Origin: JAMXLO01 sp964427005
GTDB lineage: Bacteria; Pseudomonadota; Alphaproteobacteria; Acetobacterales; Acetobacteraceae
Assembly: GCA_964427005.1 (NCBI GenBank)
Contig: CAYRTL010000029.1
Coordinates: forward strand, 1-44,871
Direction of reading: 5' to 3'
DNA: 44,871 nucleotides
This document shows, one piece after another, positions 17,015-25,578 of this stretch (positions are counted from its first letter, which is position 1; every line of letters starts with the position of its first letter). A model generated the notes under the pieces. That model had not been told where the DNA came from, ran no database searches, and saw only the letters and a list, made by a program, of their open reading frames with translations. A program made the translations under genes and the position numbers.

Positions 17015-17545
17015 CTACTTCGGCAGTTGGAACGCCGCCGCCGCCTCCACAACGGCCCGCAGGTTGCGCGGAATAATGGTCGTCACGATAGACTCCGCGA
17101 AACCTGAGACCATTGTTCCGACGCTGCCCAGCGAGCCGAGCCATCCAGGCTTGATGTCGAGCTCTCCGGTGAACGTCACCCGCGTGCCTTGTCCTGCCAT
17201 TGCGGACGCAAAGCCCGTCTGGCCGCAGCAGGTGATGTATTCGCTCAGGAAATTCGGCTCGATGACCCAGGAGCACGTCCAGGTGCTCGGGTCCCAGTGG
17301 TTGCGATCAATCCAGCTCAGTTCCTTGATCTTCAGCATCGAGCTAGCCACGGCTGGCAATTGCTGTCGGACACGCCATTCGTTCACGATGTGAACCACGC
17401 CATCAGGATGCTCGGTCCGTTCGACCTGGCGTATCGCGTCGATGTCCTCAATGTGCTCCGCAAAGGTCACCAGGTGGTCGCGCATAATCGTCCACAGTTC
17501 TTGCTGCGGCCGCTTCAGCACAATAAGACTGCGAAACGACTTCAT
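17015..17545 (-). CDS. SRPBCC-fold (polyketide cyclase/lipid-binding type) protein
   Basis: This is a 176-residue soluble protein. It begins MKSFRSLIVLKRPQQELWTI, the usual first strand and helix of the SRPBCC (Bet v 1/START) fold, and ends in a long C-terminal helix (VEAAAAFQLPK). The middle contains alternating strands and a Gly/Val-rich stretch. I chose ATG 17545 because it overlaps the TGA of the upstream epimerase gene (ATGA) and starts exactly where homology-like sequence begins; an earlier start would lie inside that gene. It is the last gene of a three-gene operon with an epimerase and a DUF362/SRPBCC-like protein. Binding of a hydrophobic ligand is inferred from the fold only. Confidence 0.7.
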   Translation of the reverse strand: MKSFRSLIVLKRPQQELWTIMRDHLVTFAEHIEDIDAIRQVERTEHPDGVVHIVNEWRVRQQLPAVASSMLKIKELSWIDRNHWDPSTWTCSWVIEPNFLSEYITCCGQTGFASAMAGQGTRVTFTGELDIKPGWLGSLGSVGTMVSGFAESIVTTIIPRNLRAVVEAAAAFQLPK

Positions 17546-18603
17546 CGCGATTGGCCTTTTGCAGAGCGGGAGCGATAGATGTCGGCGGCCAGGCGCATGC
17601 CGGCTCTGACTTCGCGCGTGATGTGCGGGGAGGAGGCAAGCCACGAAATCGTGTCGATCAGGGCCTCACGCGCTGGAGCGGGTGAGTATCCCAGTGCGGC
17701 AGCCTTGTCGTGCGAGTACCAGTAGTAGCGGCCAACCATGGTGGCCTGTTCGCGGGTCGACAACGCATCGCGTCCGGCGACCGCTGCGCGGATTTCTTCA
17801 GCCGCCGCGGCGAGAAATGACAGCGTGTGATTGAGCACCAGCCGCGGCGGAGGCACGCCGGCAAGGGCAGCGACCTCGGTGTGGATGTCCCGCCAAGTCA
17901 TATTCTGCGACCCGAGCAAATAGCTTTCGCCTGCCTTGCCGCGTTCGGCGATCAGAAGGTGACCGAGCGCGACATCGCTAGCGGATACAAGGTTGCAGCC
18001 TCCCGGGAAAGTGCAAGCGAACGGATCAGTCAGGTAGGCGACGACCGATCCGTTGCTCGGCCCCAACCGGGCGCTTGTGGGGCCAAGCGTCATCGCTGGG
18101 CAGGCGAGCCTGACATCCAGCTTCAGCTCCTGGCCGAGACTCATTGCTTGACGATGCTGTGCGAGCTTGGCAGCAACGTAAACGGGTTCATCAATGTCAG
18201 TTGCCAGGCCACGACTTTCGTCAATCACCGTCCTGTCGTGGTTGTACCCAAAGACAACCGACGACGAGGTGACAACTACGCGACGAACATCCGTCCGCGC
18301 ACAGGCGCGCAGAACAGATGCAGTGCCGGTCACGGCAGTGTCGTGTAATTCCGAGTTGCCAACCCCACCGTACGCGAAATGTGCGGCCGTGTGGAACACG
18401 ACATCACAGCCGGCACACGCATCCTCAAGCGGACGATCGCCGCCGAGGAGGTCAGCAACACACCAGGCGACTGGCAAATCAGCCAGCGAGTCACGTCGGC
18501 TGGTGCTTCTCACCAGAGCTGTGACCTCATATCCCCTGGTTATCAGCACGCGCACGAGATGCGAGCCGATCAGGCCTGCCGCGCCGGTGACCAGTGCTTT
18601 CAT
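17542..18603 (-). CDS. NAD(P)-dependent epimerase/reductase, extended SDR
   Basis: This 353-residue cytosolic oxidoreductase has the Rossmann motif TGAAGLIG (6-13), a VVTSSSVVFGY strand holding the active-site Ser and a YVAAK motif for the catalytic Tyr-Lys pair. The overall layout resembles the dihydroflavonol-reductase / 3-beta-hydroxysteroid-dehydrogenase / HpnA group rather than nucleotide-sugar epimerases. ATG 18603 overlaps the stop of the upstream gene and its own stop overlaps the downstream SRPBCC gene, so all three are translationally coupled. Acting beside two probable lipophile-binding proteins, it may reduce or epimerise a bulky hydrophobic or aromatic substrate; this is inference. 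Confidence 0.83.
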   Translation of the reverse strand: MKALVTGAAGLIGSHLVRVLITRGYEVTALVRSTSRRDSLADLPVAWCVADLLGGDRPLEDACAGCDVVFHTAAHFAYGGVGNSELHDTAVTGTASVLRACARTDVRRVVVTSSSVVFGYNHDRTVIDESRGLATDIDEPVYVAAKLAQHRQAMSLGQELKLDVRLACPAMTLGPTSARLGPSNGSVVAYLTDPFACTFPGGCNLVSASDVALGHLLIAERGKAGESYLLGSQNMTWRDIHTEVAALAGVPPPRLVLNHTLSFLAAAAEEIRAAVAGRDALSTREQATMVGRYYWYSHDKAAALGYSPAPAREALIDTISWLASSPHITREVRAGMRLAADIYRSRSAKGQSR

Positions 18604-20768
18604 GCCATTGGCCCGGCATGCGGGATATCGCGCCACACTGCTCGAACAAAACCTTCGAGGAACCGGGTGATCACCGCCACCCAGGCGTCCAGGTTGTCCG
18701 GCGATTGATTGTTCGCTGACTGTGCCGGCGAGACATGCACAAAACCATCGGCATCGAGCTGGCGATTATCGCTTGCAGCCTGACTCGCTTTGCCGGTGAG
18801 GCGTTGCAGCATGGGCATCGCGATTTCGCCGATCCGCTCCAGCAGCGGCATTAATTGTTCCAGGGGTCGAGGTGCCGGTTCGTCGACAGGTCTGCCGATC
18901 CGGATCTCACGACCTTCGACCAAGGCTTCGAAGTTTGCAATGGTGCGGTCGAAGAACGTGCGATAGGCATGGGTGACCAACATGGCCTTGAGATCCGGGA
19001 TCAGATCCAGGTCGAACACCTGCCAGAACAGAGGCAGCGTGAACTGCTGCCGACCTACAATTGTGATGCAGGTACCATCCGCCACACGCTCGAACGTGGC
19101 GATGCCATCATCGTGTGTGGCCGAGCCATTCTCACTGGAGATGGTCTTCCAATACAGCCGACATCGCCCCGTGCCGTACTCGACCACTTCCAGCTTGCTC
19201 ACGTCGATCGGTTGCCCCTGATACAGGACAAGGTAATTGGGTTGCGGCAGATAGATGTTGCGCTCGGCCTGACGGATCGGACGTCCTTCGGCGTCGTGCG
19301 CCAACGGCACCACTACACCACCAAGATAGTCGTTCATGAACTGGATGGTGCGCGCGATATCCACGCGACTTACGAACAAGGCATGGTCGATCGGTAGAAC
19401 CCGAGTGTAGCTGAACACGATGCTCTTATCCACGTAACGCCAGCGGAGTTCATCACTGACCTGCGGTGCCTCTGCTGCTATCGGCTCGATCTGGCGCAGT
19501 TCCTCCACCAGATTCTCAAAGGCTCGTGCTTCGATTTCATTCACGTCGATGCCGAGAGGGACCGCGTGCTGTTGCAAAGCGTCCTTGTCGAGCATGGTCC
19601 GATACGACGAGATCGCCTGGCCGATCGACCCTAAAAGTGCATTCACCAGCGTCAGCAGCGCCTGGCCCGTGGTGCTGTTACTGTCGAGGAATGTGGACAG
19701 CATGCTGTTGAGCTTGGCGTCCAGCGGGTGGCTGAGCGGGAACAATTCCGGGTCGAGCTGCTGCAGCCATGGCTCAACGAGGCGATCCAGGCTGCCAGCT
19801 TCACTGCGCATCTGGCTCGCGCGCATCGACGCCGGCGGGACATTCTGCCAAGCGGAATAAGCGATCAGCGAGCCGGACACGGTGTAGCGCCCAGGCAGCG
19901 GGTGAAAGCGAGCCACACGGGCGAACATCCGCGATGTTGCCGGGTCGATGCCCATCTTGAGCGCCCCGATATAGTCGGCAAGCACGGCATCGGACGCTGC
20001 GATAATCGTTCGAGTGTCGATCTCCGTTGGAGCCCTCCGCCCACCGGCACCGTGGGCACTGACGATGGCATCGATTATACAGAAATGTGGAGCCGCCACC
20101 TGGAGCAGCGCGGCAGCAACATCGCCGCGGTGACGCCGCTGCCGGTAGTGCAGTGTCTTGTCGGTCAGCGGCAGCACGCCGATGAGCGTGTCGAGGCAGA
20201 GCGCATATCCATCGACCTCGTCTGTCCGATTCTTCGTGAAGACAATGCGCAGGTCAGCGTTGAGCCATACCTCCGAGAGGCCTGTACCATGCAGGACACT
20301 GTCCGCCGGAAAACCCCACGCGGCTTGATGGTCACCAAGGTCAATGATGTCGTACGAACGTCCCTTCGGCGTGGAGAACCGATAGCCGAGCAGATCACTC
20401 AAGGCATATAGGTCCCGGTTGCCGGCCCACAGCGAGCTGCTGTCCGCACTGTCGACAACTGCTACGTCGGTGTATCCACGGTCGTGAAGCTGATCGATCA
20501 GCTCCTCGACCAGCACAGGGTCCGTGATGGAAGGCGAGCCGAGGCGAAAGCCCGCAAGCTCCGGTTTGATGACGATCCGGGGCTGATCGGTTCCGCATAG
20601 CTGGGCCACGCCCCAGAATCCCGCGCGATCCAGCGAGGCTTTGAGTTTCTGGGCGGGGCTGAGAGCGCCGTCGTCAACGATCGCAGCAACGGCAGTACTG
20701 CTTTTCCGCTCCACTCCTCCACGCCCCATGGCAAATTGCCGTCTCGCAGCCGGTGCCTTAAGCTGCAT
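18600..20768 (-). CDS. DUF362 domain protein with SRPBCC-like C-terminal region
   Basis: This protein has about 722 residues from ATG 20768. Residues about 35-290 look like DUF362 (PF04015): VIKPELAGFRLGSPSITDP, a DVAVVDSADSS strand, GLSEVWLNADLRI and a conserved AAPHFCIIDAI segment. No ferredoxin-type cysteine motif follows, unlike many DUF362 proteins. After a helical linker, residues about 430-670 contain PQPNYLVLYQGQPIDVSKLE, YWKTISSENGSA and FTLPLFWQVFDLDL, and end in a helix with FFDRTIANFEALVEGRE, a layout like SRPBCC proteins. The start is uncertain: GTG 20795 would intrude on the ribosome site of the divergent gene, and ATG 20729 is also plausible. No function is known to me. Confidence 0.72.
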   Translation of the reverse strand: MQLKAPAARRQFAMGRGGVERKSSTAVAAIVDDGALSPAQKLKASLDRAGFWGVAQLCGTDQPRIVIKPELAGFRLGSPSITDPVLVEELIDQLHDRGYTDVAVVDSADSSSLWAGNRDLYALSDLLGYRFSTPKGRSYDIIDLGDHQAAWGFPADSVLHGTGLSEVWLNADLRIVFTKNRTDEVDGYALCLDTLIGVLPLTDKTLHYRQRRHRGDVAAALLQVAAPHFCIIDAIVSAHGAGGRRAPTEIDTRTIIAASDAVLADYIGALKMGIDPATSRMFARVARFHPLPGRYTVSGSLIAYSAWQNVPPASMRASQMRSEAGSLDRLVEPWLQQLDPELFPLSHPLDAKLNSMLSTFLDSNSTTGQALLTLVNALLGSIGQAISSYRTMLDKDALQQHAVPLGIDVNEIEARAFENLVEELRQIEPIAAEAPQVSDELRWRYVDKSIVFSYTRVLPIDHALFVSRVDIARTIQFMNDYLGGVVVPLAHDAEGRPIRQAERNIYLPQPNYLVLYQGQPIDVSKLEVVEYGTGRCRLYWKTISSENGSATHDDGIATFERVADGTCITIVGRQQFTLPLFWQVFDLDLIPDLKAMLVTHAYRTFFDRTIANFEALVEGREIRIGRPVDEPAPRPLEQLMPLLERIGEIAMPMLQRLTGKASQAASDNRQLDADGFVHVSPAQSANNQSPDNLDAWVAVITRFLEGFVRAVWRDIPHAGPMA
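20736..20764 (+). promoter_or_regulatory. candidate sigma-70-type promoter for the ABC/HpaB operon
   Basis: TTGCCG at 20736-20741 and TAAGCT at 20759-20764 are separated by 17 bases and end 46 bases before ATG 20811. The match to consensus is partial. If it is real, the divergent DUF362 gene more likely starts at 20729, or the two transcription units overlap here. Confidence 0.25.
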
Positions 20769-20810
20769 CTTCTGCTCGACGACATCCTGCGTCACGTCAA
20801 GGGGGCTTCA

Positions 20811-21797
20811 ATGAGGAAGGCCATATCTTATCTGACGACGCTGCTGCTCGGCCTGGCGCTGTTGCCACTGGTGGATGCAGCCACGGCTCGGGCCGATACA
20901 GTCAAGATCGCCCACTCGACGTGGGTCGGCTACGGCCCGCTCTACATCGCGCGCGACAAGGGAATCTTCAAGAAGAATGGCGTCGATGTCGATCTCATCG
21001 TCATGGAGGACCCGAAGGAGCGCTTCCCGACCCTGATGGCAGATAAGATCCAGATGATCGCCAGCACGGTCGATACGGCCCTGCTTTACCTGAAGAAACC
21101 GAACGACTTCCAGTATGTCGTTGCGATTGACGATTCGAACGGTGGCGACGGCGTTGTTGCGCTCAAGGACATCAAGACGATTGGCGACCTGAAGGGTAAG
21201 AAGGTCGCCGTCAATGAAGGATCGGTATCGGAGTTTTACTTGAATGTCCTGCTTGCCAAGGCGGGATTGAAGGAATCGGACCTCAACACGGTCAACATGA
21301 CTGCAGCAGATGCAGGAAGCGCGTTCGTCGCCAAGCGGGTGGATGCTGCCGTGACCTGGGAGCCATGGCTCACCAAGGGCAAGTCCACAGACTTCGGCCA
21401 CCTGCTGGTTGACAGCTCCACCACGCCGGGCCTGATCACCGACGTCATCATCGTCAAGACAGCCTGGGCGAATTCACACCAGAAGGATGTCGCCGCCATC
21501 GTGAAGTCGTGGAACGAGGCAGTGGGCTACTATCGCGCCAATCCCGACGAGTCGATCAACATCATGGCAAAGGGTGTAGGCGGCTGGCTGAAGGACCCGA
21601 AGGAGTTCAAGTCGACGCTGACCGGCATCAAGTTTTATGGCGCCGATGACAACAAGGCGTTCTTCGGCACCAAAGCGAAGCCCGGTCCGCTTGCCACCAC
21701 GGTCAAGGAGGCGATCGATGTGTGGTCCAGCCGTGGCAAGCTGCAGGTCAAGGTGACTCCGGCGGATCTGATCAACTACAGCTACGTCGGCGGTTGA
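20811..21797 (+). CDS. ABC transporter substrate-binding protein, taurine/nitrate/sulfonate (NMT1/SsuA) type
   Basis: This 328-residue periplasmic protein has a Sec signal peptide (MRKAISYLTTLLLGLALLPL, cleaved near ARA-DTV). The mature part starts VKIAHSTWVGYGPLYIARDKG, the normal first strand and helix of this family, and includes IGDLKGKKVAVNEGSVSEF and DAAVTWEPWL, the usual ligand-cleft segments. AAGGGGG at 20799-20805 sets the start at ATG 20811. The TGA overlaps the permease ATG. Ligands in the family include sulfonates, nitrate, thiamine precursors and aromatic acids. The hydroxylase gene in the same operon suggests an aromatic ligand. Confidence 0.88.
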   Translation: MRKAISYLTTLLLGLALLPLVDAATARADTVKIAHSTWVGYGPLYIARDKGIFKKNGVDVDLIVMEDPKERFPTLMADKIQMIASTVDTALLYLKKPNDFQYVVAIDDSNGGDGVVALKDIKTIGDLKGKKVAVNEGSVSEFYLNVLLAKAGLKESDLNTVNMTAADAGSAFVAKRVDAAVTWEPWLTKGKSTDFGHLLVDSSTTPGLITDVIIVKTAWANSHQKDVAAIVKSWNEAVGYYRANPDESINIMAKGVGGWLKDPKEFKSTLTGIKFYGADDNKAFFGTKAKPGPLATTVKEAIDVWSSRGKLQVKVTPADLINYSYVGG

Positions 21798-22597
21798 TGC
21801 TGGCCTTCCTCGACGCGTACATCGCGCCGAAGAAGGATATTCCCCGGCGTGCCTACCTGTCGGTCAGCGTCCTGGTGGCCGCGGCGGTGCTCGCGCTATG
21901 GTGCGTGCTGTCCTATGGCGGCCTCGTTCGGAGCGACTTCTTGCCGACACCGGATGAGGTCGTGACCGCGGCGATCAATGGCATCGACGATGGGTCATTG
22001 TTGGTGAACACCGGTGTCAGCGTGACGGAGATCCTCTCCGGCTTCATCATCGCCTCGATCTTTGCCATCCCTCTCGGCATCCTGATGGGCAGCTTCAAAA
22101 TCGTCGAGGCGGCACTGGAGCCGGTGACGAACTTCGTGCGTTATCTGCCGGTCTCCGCGCTGATTCCGCTGCTGATCCTGTGGATCGGTATCGGCATCGA
22201 GGAGAAGATCTCCGTCATCTTCATCGGCACGTTCTTTCAGCAGCTCATCCTGATTGCTGATGTCTCGCGCGGCGTATCCCAGGATCTGCTGGACGTGTCG
22301 TACACGTTGGGAGCGGGACGCCGGACCGTCGTGGCGCGGGTGTTGATACCGGCCACGCTGCCCGGCGTGATGGACACGCTGCGCGTCACTCTTGGCTGGG
22401 CCTGGACGTATCTCGTCGTCGCCGAACTGGTGGCCGCCAACAAGGGGCTCGGGTACTTCATCCTCAACTCAATGCGCGGACTCTTCACCGACCAGATCTT
22501 TCTCGGCATCATCGTAATCGGACTGCTCGGTTTGATCACCGATCAGTTGTTCAAACTGCTGCGCAACTGGCTGCTACCCTGGGCTGTCAATCCGTAA
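21797..22597 (+). CDS. ABC transporter permease, SsuC/TauC type
   Basis: This is a 266-residue inner-membrane permease with about six helices. SDFLPTPDEVV is the standard N-terminal periplasmic motif. The EAA-like coupling loop covers SYTLGAGRRTVVARVLIPATLPG, and the C-terminus WTYLVVAELVAANKGLGYFI is diagnostic of the SsuC/TauC group. ATG 21797 overlaps the stop of the binding-protein gene (TGATG). Downstream, an HpaB-type gene lies between this permease and the ATPase, an unusual gene order for this importer class. Confidence 0.9.
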   Translation: MLAFLDAYIAPKKDIPRRAYLSVSVLVAAAVLALWCVLSYGGLVRSDFLPTPDEVVTAAINGIDDGSLLVNTGVSVTEILSGFIIASIFAIPLGILMGSFKIVEAALEPVTNFVRYLPVSALIPLLILWIGIGIEEKISVIFIGTFFQQLILIADVSRGVSQDLLDVSYTLGAGRRTVVARVLIPATLPGVMDTLRVTLGWAWTYLVVAELVAANKGLGYFILNSMRGLFTDQIFLGIIVIGLLGLITDQLFKLLRNWLLPWAVNP

Positions 22598-22609
22598 GGG
22601 GCGACCATC

Positions 22610-24058
22610 ATGCTGCGAACCGGTGCTCAATATCTCGACTCCCTGCGCGACGGACGCCAGGTATGGATCAACGGCGAGCGCGTGAAGGATGTCACCACGC
22701 ATCCGGCATTCAAGCCGATCGTCTCGCTGCGCGCGCGGCTCTATGACATGGCGCACGAGGCCCAGCATGCAGCGAAGATGTCGTATGTCGATCAGGCAAG
22801 CGGCGAGCTCTGCAACCTGGCACTGAAGCTGCCGAAGACGCAGCAGGACTGGCAGGACAAGCGGGCCTATGTCGATGCGCAGCTCAACGAAATCGGCGGC
22901 GTGGTCGTGCGCGTCGGCGATGAGACCATCGGCGAGTTATGGTCGCTCTGGGACGGTAAGGCAGTGCTGGATGAGATCGACTCGAGGTTCAGCGAGAATG
23001 TCGAGCGGCACATCATGCGTGCGCTGATCGCCGATCCCTTCCATGTATCGGCGAACACGGACCCCAAAGGCGATCGGTCCAAGCGGCCGCAGGAGCAGGA
23101 CCCGGACATGCTGCTTCACGTCGTGAAGGAGACCGATGCGGGAATCGTCGTGCGGGGCGCGAAATACGAGACCGCGGCTGCTTATGCGAACCAGGCGTTT
23201 GTGAAGCCCACGATTGCCAACTGGGGCGACGACAAACTGTCCGACTACGCTGTTGGCTTTATTGCCGACATGGGCTGGCAAGGCATGAAGCATATCTGCC
23301 GCACGGGTTTCGCCGGCCGTGCGCCGGAGGCGGACTACCCGCTGTCCAACCGGTTCGACGAGGTGGATACGCTGATCGTATTCGATAATGTGCTGGTGCC
23401 GTGGGAGAACGTGCTGTTCTACCGTCATACGCGCGCTGCGACGTTCATCCGCGCCACACTGCACCGCTATTCGGCGTTTCCTTACACGCAGCGCATCCTG
23501 TATCTCGCGGACATGCTGATCGGCGCCGCGCTGTTCAATGCGCGTCAGACCGGCTTGGACAAGCAGCAGGCGGTCCGTGAGAAGCTGGCGGAGCTTGCCT
23601 GCTATCGCGAGGGTATCAACGCGCACCTGACCGCGGCGATCGCCACGGCGCAGCCGAGCCCGGCGGGGTTGCTGATGCCGAACCAATCGTTGCTGTTTAC
23701 CGGCCGTGTGCACGCCTGCACCAGGCTGCCAGCCGTGATGCATCTCGCGCGCGAGCTGTGTGGCGGCCAGATCTGCGTCACGCCGGACTACGCCGCCTTT
23801 GTCGATCCGGAGACACGGCCGTGGCTGGAGAAGTTCTACACTGTGAATGAGGCCTGGAGTGCCGAAGATCGGCGTCGTCTGCTGGCGTTTGCACGCGATC
23901 TGATCAATTCGGATTATGCGGGACACCGCCTGACATTCGAGCTCTTCGCTCAATCGCCGCCCTATGCGCATCTGAATGCAGTTTACATGAACTTCGATTT
24001 CGATGCATCACTGCGCTTCGTGAAGCACGCGGCCGGACTGAGCGACCAGGTGATGTAG
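22610..24058 (+). CDS. HpaB-family FADH2-dependent aromatic hydroxylase (4-hydroxyphenylacetate 3-monooxygenase-like)
   Basis: This 482-residue protein has the acyl-CoA-dehydrogenase-like fold of the large component of two-component flavin monooxygenases. N-terminal GAQYLDSLRDGRQVWINGERV is the typical HpaB opening. NRFDEVDTLIVFDNVLVPWENVLFYR is the conserved middle segment at the FAD site, and a helical C-terminus follows. It would ortho-hydroxylate a phenolic substrate using FADH2 and O2. No HpaC-type flavin reductase is encoded in this window, so reduced flavin must come from elsewhere. It lies 12 bases after the permease and abuts the ATPase gene, so it is part of the transporter operon and probably acts on the imported compound. 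Confidence 0.87.
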   Translation: MLRTGAQYLDSLRDGRQVWINGERVKDVTTHPAFKPIVSLRARLYDMAHEAQHAAKMSYVDQASGELCNLALKLPKTQQDWQDKRAYVDAQLNEIGGVVVRVGDETIGELWSLWDGKAVLDEIDSRFSENVERHIMRALIADPFHVSANTDPKGDRSKRPQEQDPDMLLHVVKETDAGIVVRGAKYETAAAYANQAFVKPTIANWGDDKLSDYAVGFIADMGWQGMKHICRTGFAGRAPEADYPLSNRFDEVDTLIVFDNVLVPWENVLFYRHTRAATFIRATLHRYSAFPYTQRILYLADMLIGAALFNARQTGLDKQQAVREKLAELACYREGINAHLTAAIATAQPSPAGLLMPNQSLLFTGRVHACTRLPAVMHLARELCGGQICVTPDYAAFVDPETRPWLEKFYTVNEAWSAEDRRRLLAFARDLINSDYAGHRLTFELFAQSPPYAHLNAVYMNFDFDASLRFVKHAAGLSDQVM

Positions 24059-24844
24059 GTGCCAGCACCCAAGCTGCGCATCGACAACGTCGCGCTGCGG
24101 TACACGTCGCGGACCGGCGTGCCGGTCACCGCGCTCGAGAACATATCGCTCGATGTGAAGGACAAGGAATTTTCCGTCATCGTCGGGCCGTCGGGATGCG
24201 GCAAGACAAGCCTGCTTCGGCTGGTTGCCGGATTGATTGAACCGACGGAAGGGGCGATTTGGCTCGACAGCACGCGGATCAGCGGTCCAGGCAAGGACCG
24301 TGGGATGGTCTTCCAGTCGTATACCCTATTCCCATGGCTCACCGTGCGGGACAATGTCGAATTCGGGTTGCGTATCGGCGGAATGCCGGCGGCGCAGCGG
24401 CAGGACGTCGCGCGACGGTTCATCGCCGAAGTGGGGTTGGAGGGGTTCGAGCGCCTCTATCCGAAGCAGTTGTCCGGCGGAATGATGCAACGCGTCGCAC
24501 TGGCGCGTGCGCTGGCCAATGATCCGGCTGTCCTGTTGATGGACGAGCCGTTCGGAGCGCTGGATAGCCAGACACGTTCGCTGATGCAGGAGCTGCTGCT
24601 GAGCATCTGGCAGCAATCGCACAAGACCGTGCTGTTCATCACCCACGACATCGATGAATCGATCCTGCTCGGCGACCGCGTTTATGTGATGACCGCGCGA
24701 CCCGGTCGCATCAAGGAGATGGTGCCGATCGATCTGCCCCGGCCGCGTACAGTGGATATGCTGACCTCGGAGGGATTCATGGCGATCAAACGGCGCATCA
24801 TGCATTCCATCCACGAGGAGGCGATGCGGAGTATTACGATGTAA
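24059..24844 (+). CDS. ABC transporter ATP-binding protein, SsuB/TauB type
   Basis: This 261-residue ATPase has Walker A GPSGCGKTS, signature LSGGMMQRVALARALA, Walker B VLLMDEPFGALD, H-loop ITHDIDE and the family C-terminal RPGRIKEMVPIDLPRPR. GTG 24059 follows the HpaB stop with no intervening base, so translation is probably coupled. Together with the genes at 20811 and 21797 it makes a complete importer. The gene ends seven bases before a large inverted repeat that probably terminates the operon. Confidence 0.9.
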   Translation: MPAPKLRIDNVALRYTSRTGVPVTALENISLDVKDKEFSVIVGPSGCGKTSLLRLVAGLIEPTEGAIWLDSTRISGPGKDRGMVFQSYTLFPWLTVRDNVEFGLRIGGMPAAQRQDVARRFIAEVGLEGFERLYPKQLSGGMMQRVALARALANDPAVLLMDEPFGALDSQTRSLMQELLLSIWQQSHKTVLFITHDIDESILLGDRVYVMTARPGRIKEMVPIDLPRPRTVDMLTSEGFMAIKRRIMHSIHEEAMRSITM

Positions 24845-24850
24845 GCCATC

Positions 24851-24937
24851 CTGTCATTGCGAGGAACGTCAGCGAAGAAGCAATCCCCATCATCATGAGG
24901 GAGATTGCTTCGCCGCTGACGTTCCTCGCAATGACAG
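24851..24937. repeat. palindromic intergenic repeat, likely bidirectional terminator
   Basis: A perfect 24-base inverted repeat (24851-24874 with 24914-24937) encloses a further AAGCAATC / GATTGCTT pairing. It occupies almost all of the 93 bases between the stops of two convergent genes. The unit CTGTCATTGCGAGG recurs at 33312 and, in variant form, at 6660 and 36464. Confidence 0.8.
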
Positions 24938-25480
24938 TTAATGCGGCCTGTCGTCGTTGTTTACACGGCGATCACCAGCAAGCCAGCGGGCGAGTTCGGA
25001 ATGCGCGTCCTTCCGCCGCATCGCCGCGATCTTTTCGGCGTCGGGCGCGTCAACGGTGAATTCCAGTCGCAGCCCGTCCGGAGTCTTCAGGTACATTGAC
25101 AAGCAATACCCATGATCGATCTTACGCACCGGCACGTCTGCTGCGGTCACCCGCTGCATCAGCTCGTCGAATGTGGCTTGCGTCACCTTGAAGGCAACGT
25201 GCCACGACCCACCGACCTCCTGCAGGATGGCGCGATTCTTTTCCCACGCTTCCTCATCCGCGAACTGGAAGAACGCCAACGACCCGCCGTCCGCCATTTC
25301 GAAGAAAGTATGGCAGTAATCGACCTCACGACCGACTTCAGGCCGGAACGTGCGCTCGCACCATGTCGCGACCAGCGGAATGCCGAGGATGTCCTCGATG
25401 AAATGCCGATTCACCTCTTGGTCCTTCACGGCATAGGCATGGTGATGCAGCCGCGACGGCAGTTCCTTCAAGAGTGCCAT
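24938..25480 (-). CDS. VOC superfamily (glyoxalase/dioxygenase) protein
   Basis: This 180-residue protein consists of one VOC module pair. The likely metal ligands are a His in RLHHHAYAV (about 12-14), a His in GSWHVAFKV and a Glu in RLEFTVD, the His-His-Glu triad of glyoxalase I, fosfomycin-resistance proteins and extradiol dioxygenases. The start at 25480 is supported by GGGAGGATGAC directly upstream. It is divergent from a luciferase-like monooxygenase and convergent with the HpaB/ABC operon. A ring-cleaving or isomerising step on a product of the flavin enzymes is possible; no substrate can be assigned. Confidence 0.82.
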   Translation of the reverse strand: MALLKELPSRLHHHAYAVKDQEVNRHFIEDILGIPLVATWCERTFRPEVGREVDYCHTFFEMADGGSLAFFQFADEEAWEKNRAILQEVGGSWHVAFKVTQATFDELMQRVTAADVPVRKIDHGYCLSMYLKTPDGLRLEFTVDAPDAEKIAAMRRKDAHSELARWLAGDRRVNNDDRPH

Positions 25481-25516
25481 GTCATCCTCCCGCTTGCGTC
25501 CAGCCGACGTCCCGGT

Positions 25517-25564
25517 TCTGATCATGCCATGAGTATCGTACGCTGACGACCCCGATCTGATCAT
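25517..25564. promoter_or_regulatory. paired TCTGATCAT direct repeats in a divergent promoter region
   Basis: TCTGATCAT occurs at 25517-25525 and again at 25556-25564, 39 bases apart, in the 98-base gap between the divergent VOC and LLM genes. Each copy contains the palindrome TGATCA. The second lies just upstream of the LLM ribosome site (AGAGGA), a position where a bound repressor could act. Regulator unknown. Confidence 0.3.
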
Positions 25565-25578
25565 AGAGGAAACACCCC

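Noticed and set aside
19728..20411. 227-codon open frame on the plus strand
   Set aside because: It is antisense to the DUF362/SRPBCC-like gene, has no recognisable domain, and would collide with a well-supported operon.
22937..23971. 344-codon open frame on the minus strand
   Set aside because: It is fully antisense to the HpaB-type gene and has no motif or ribosome site; a compositional shadow.
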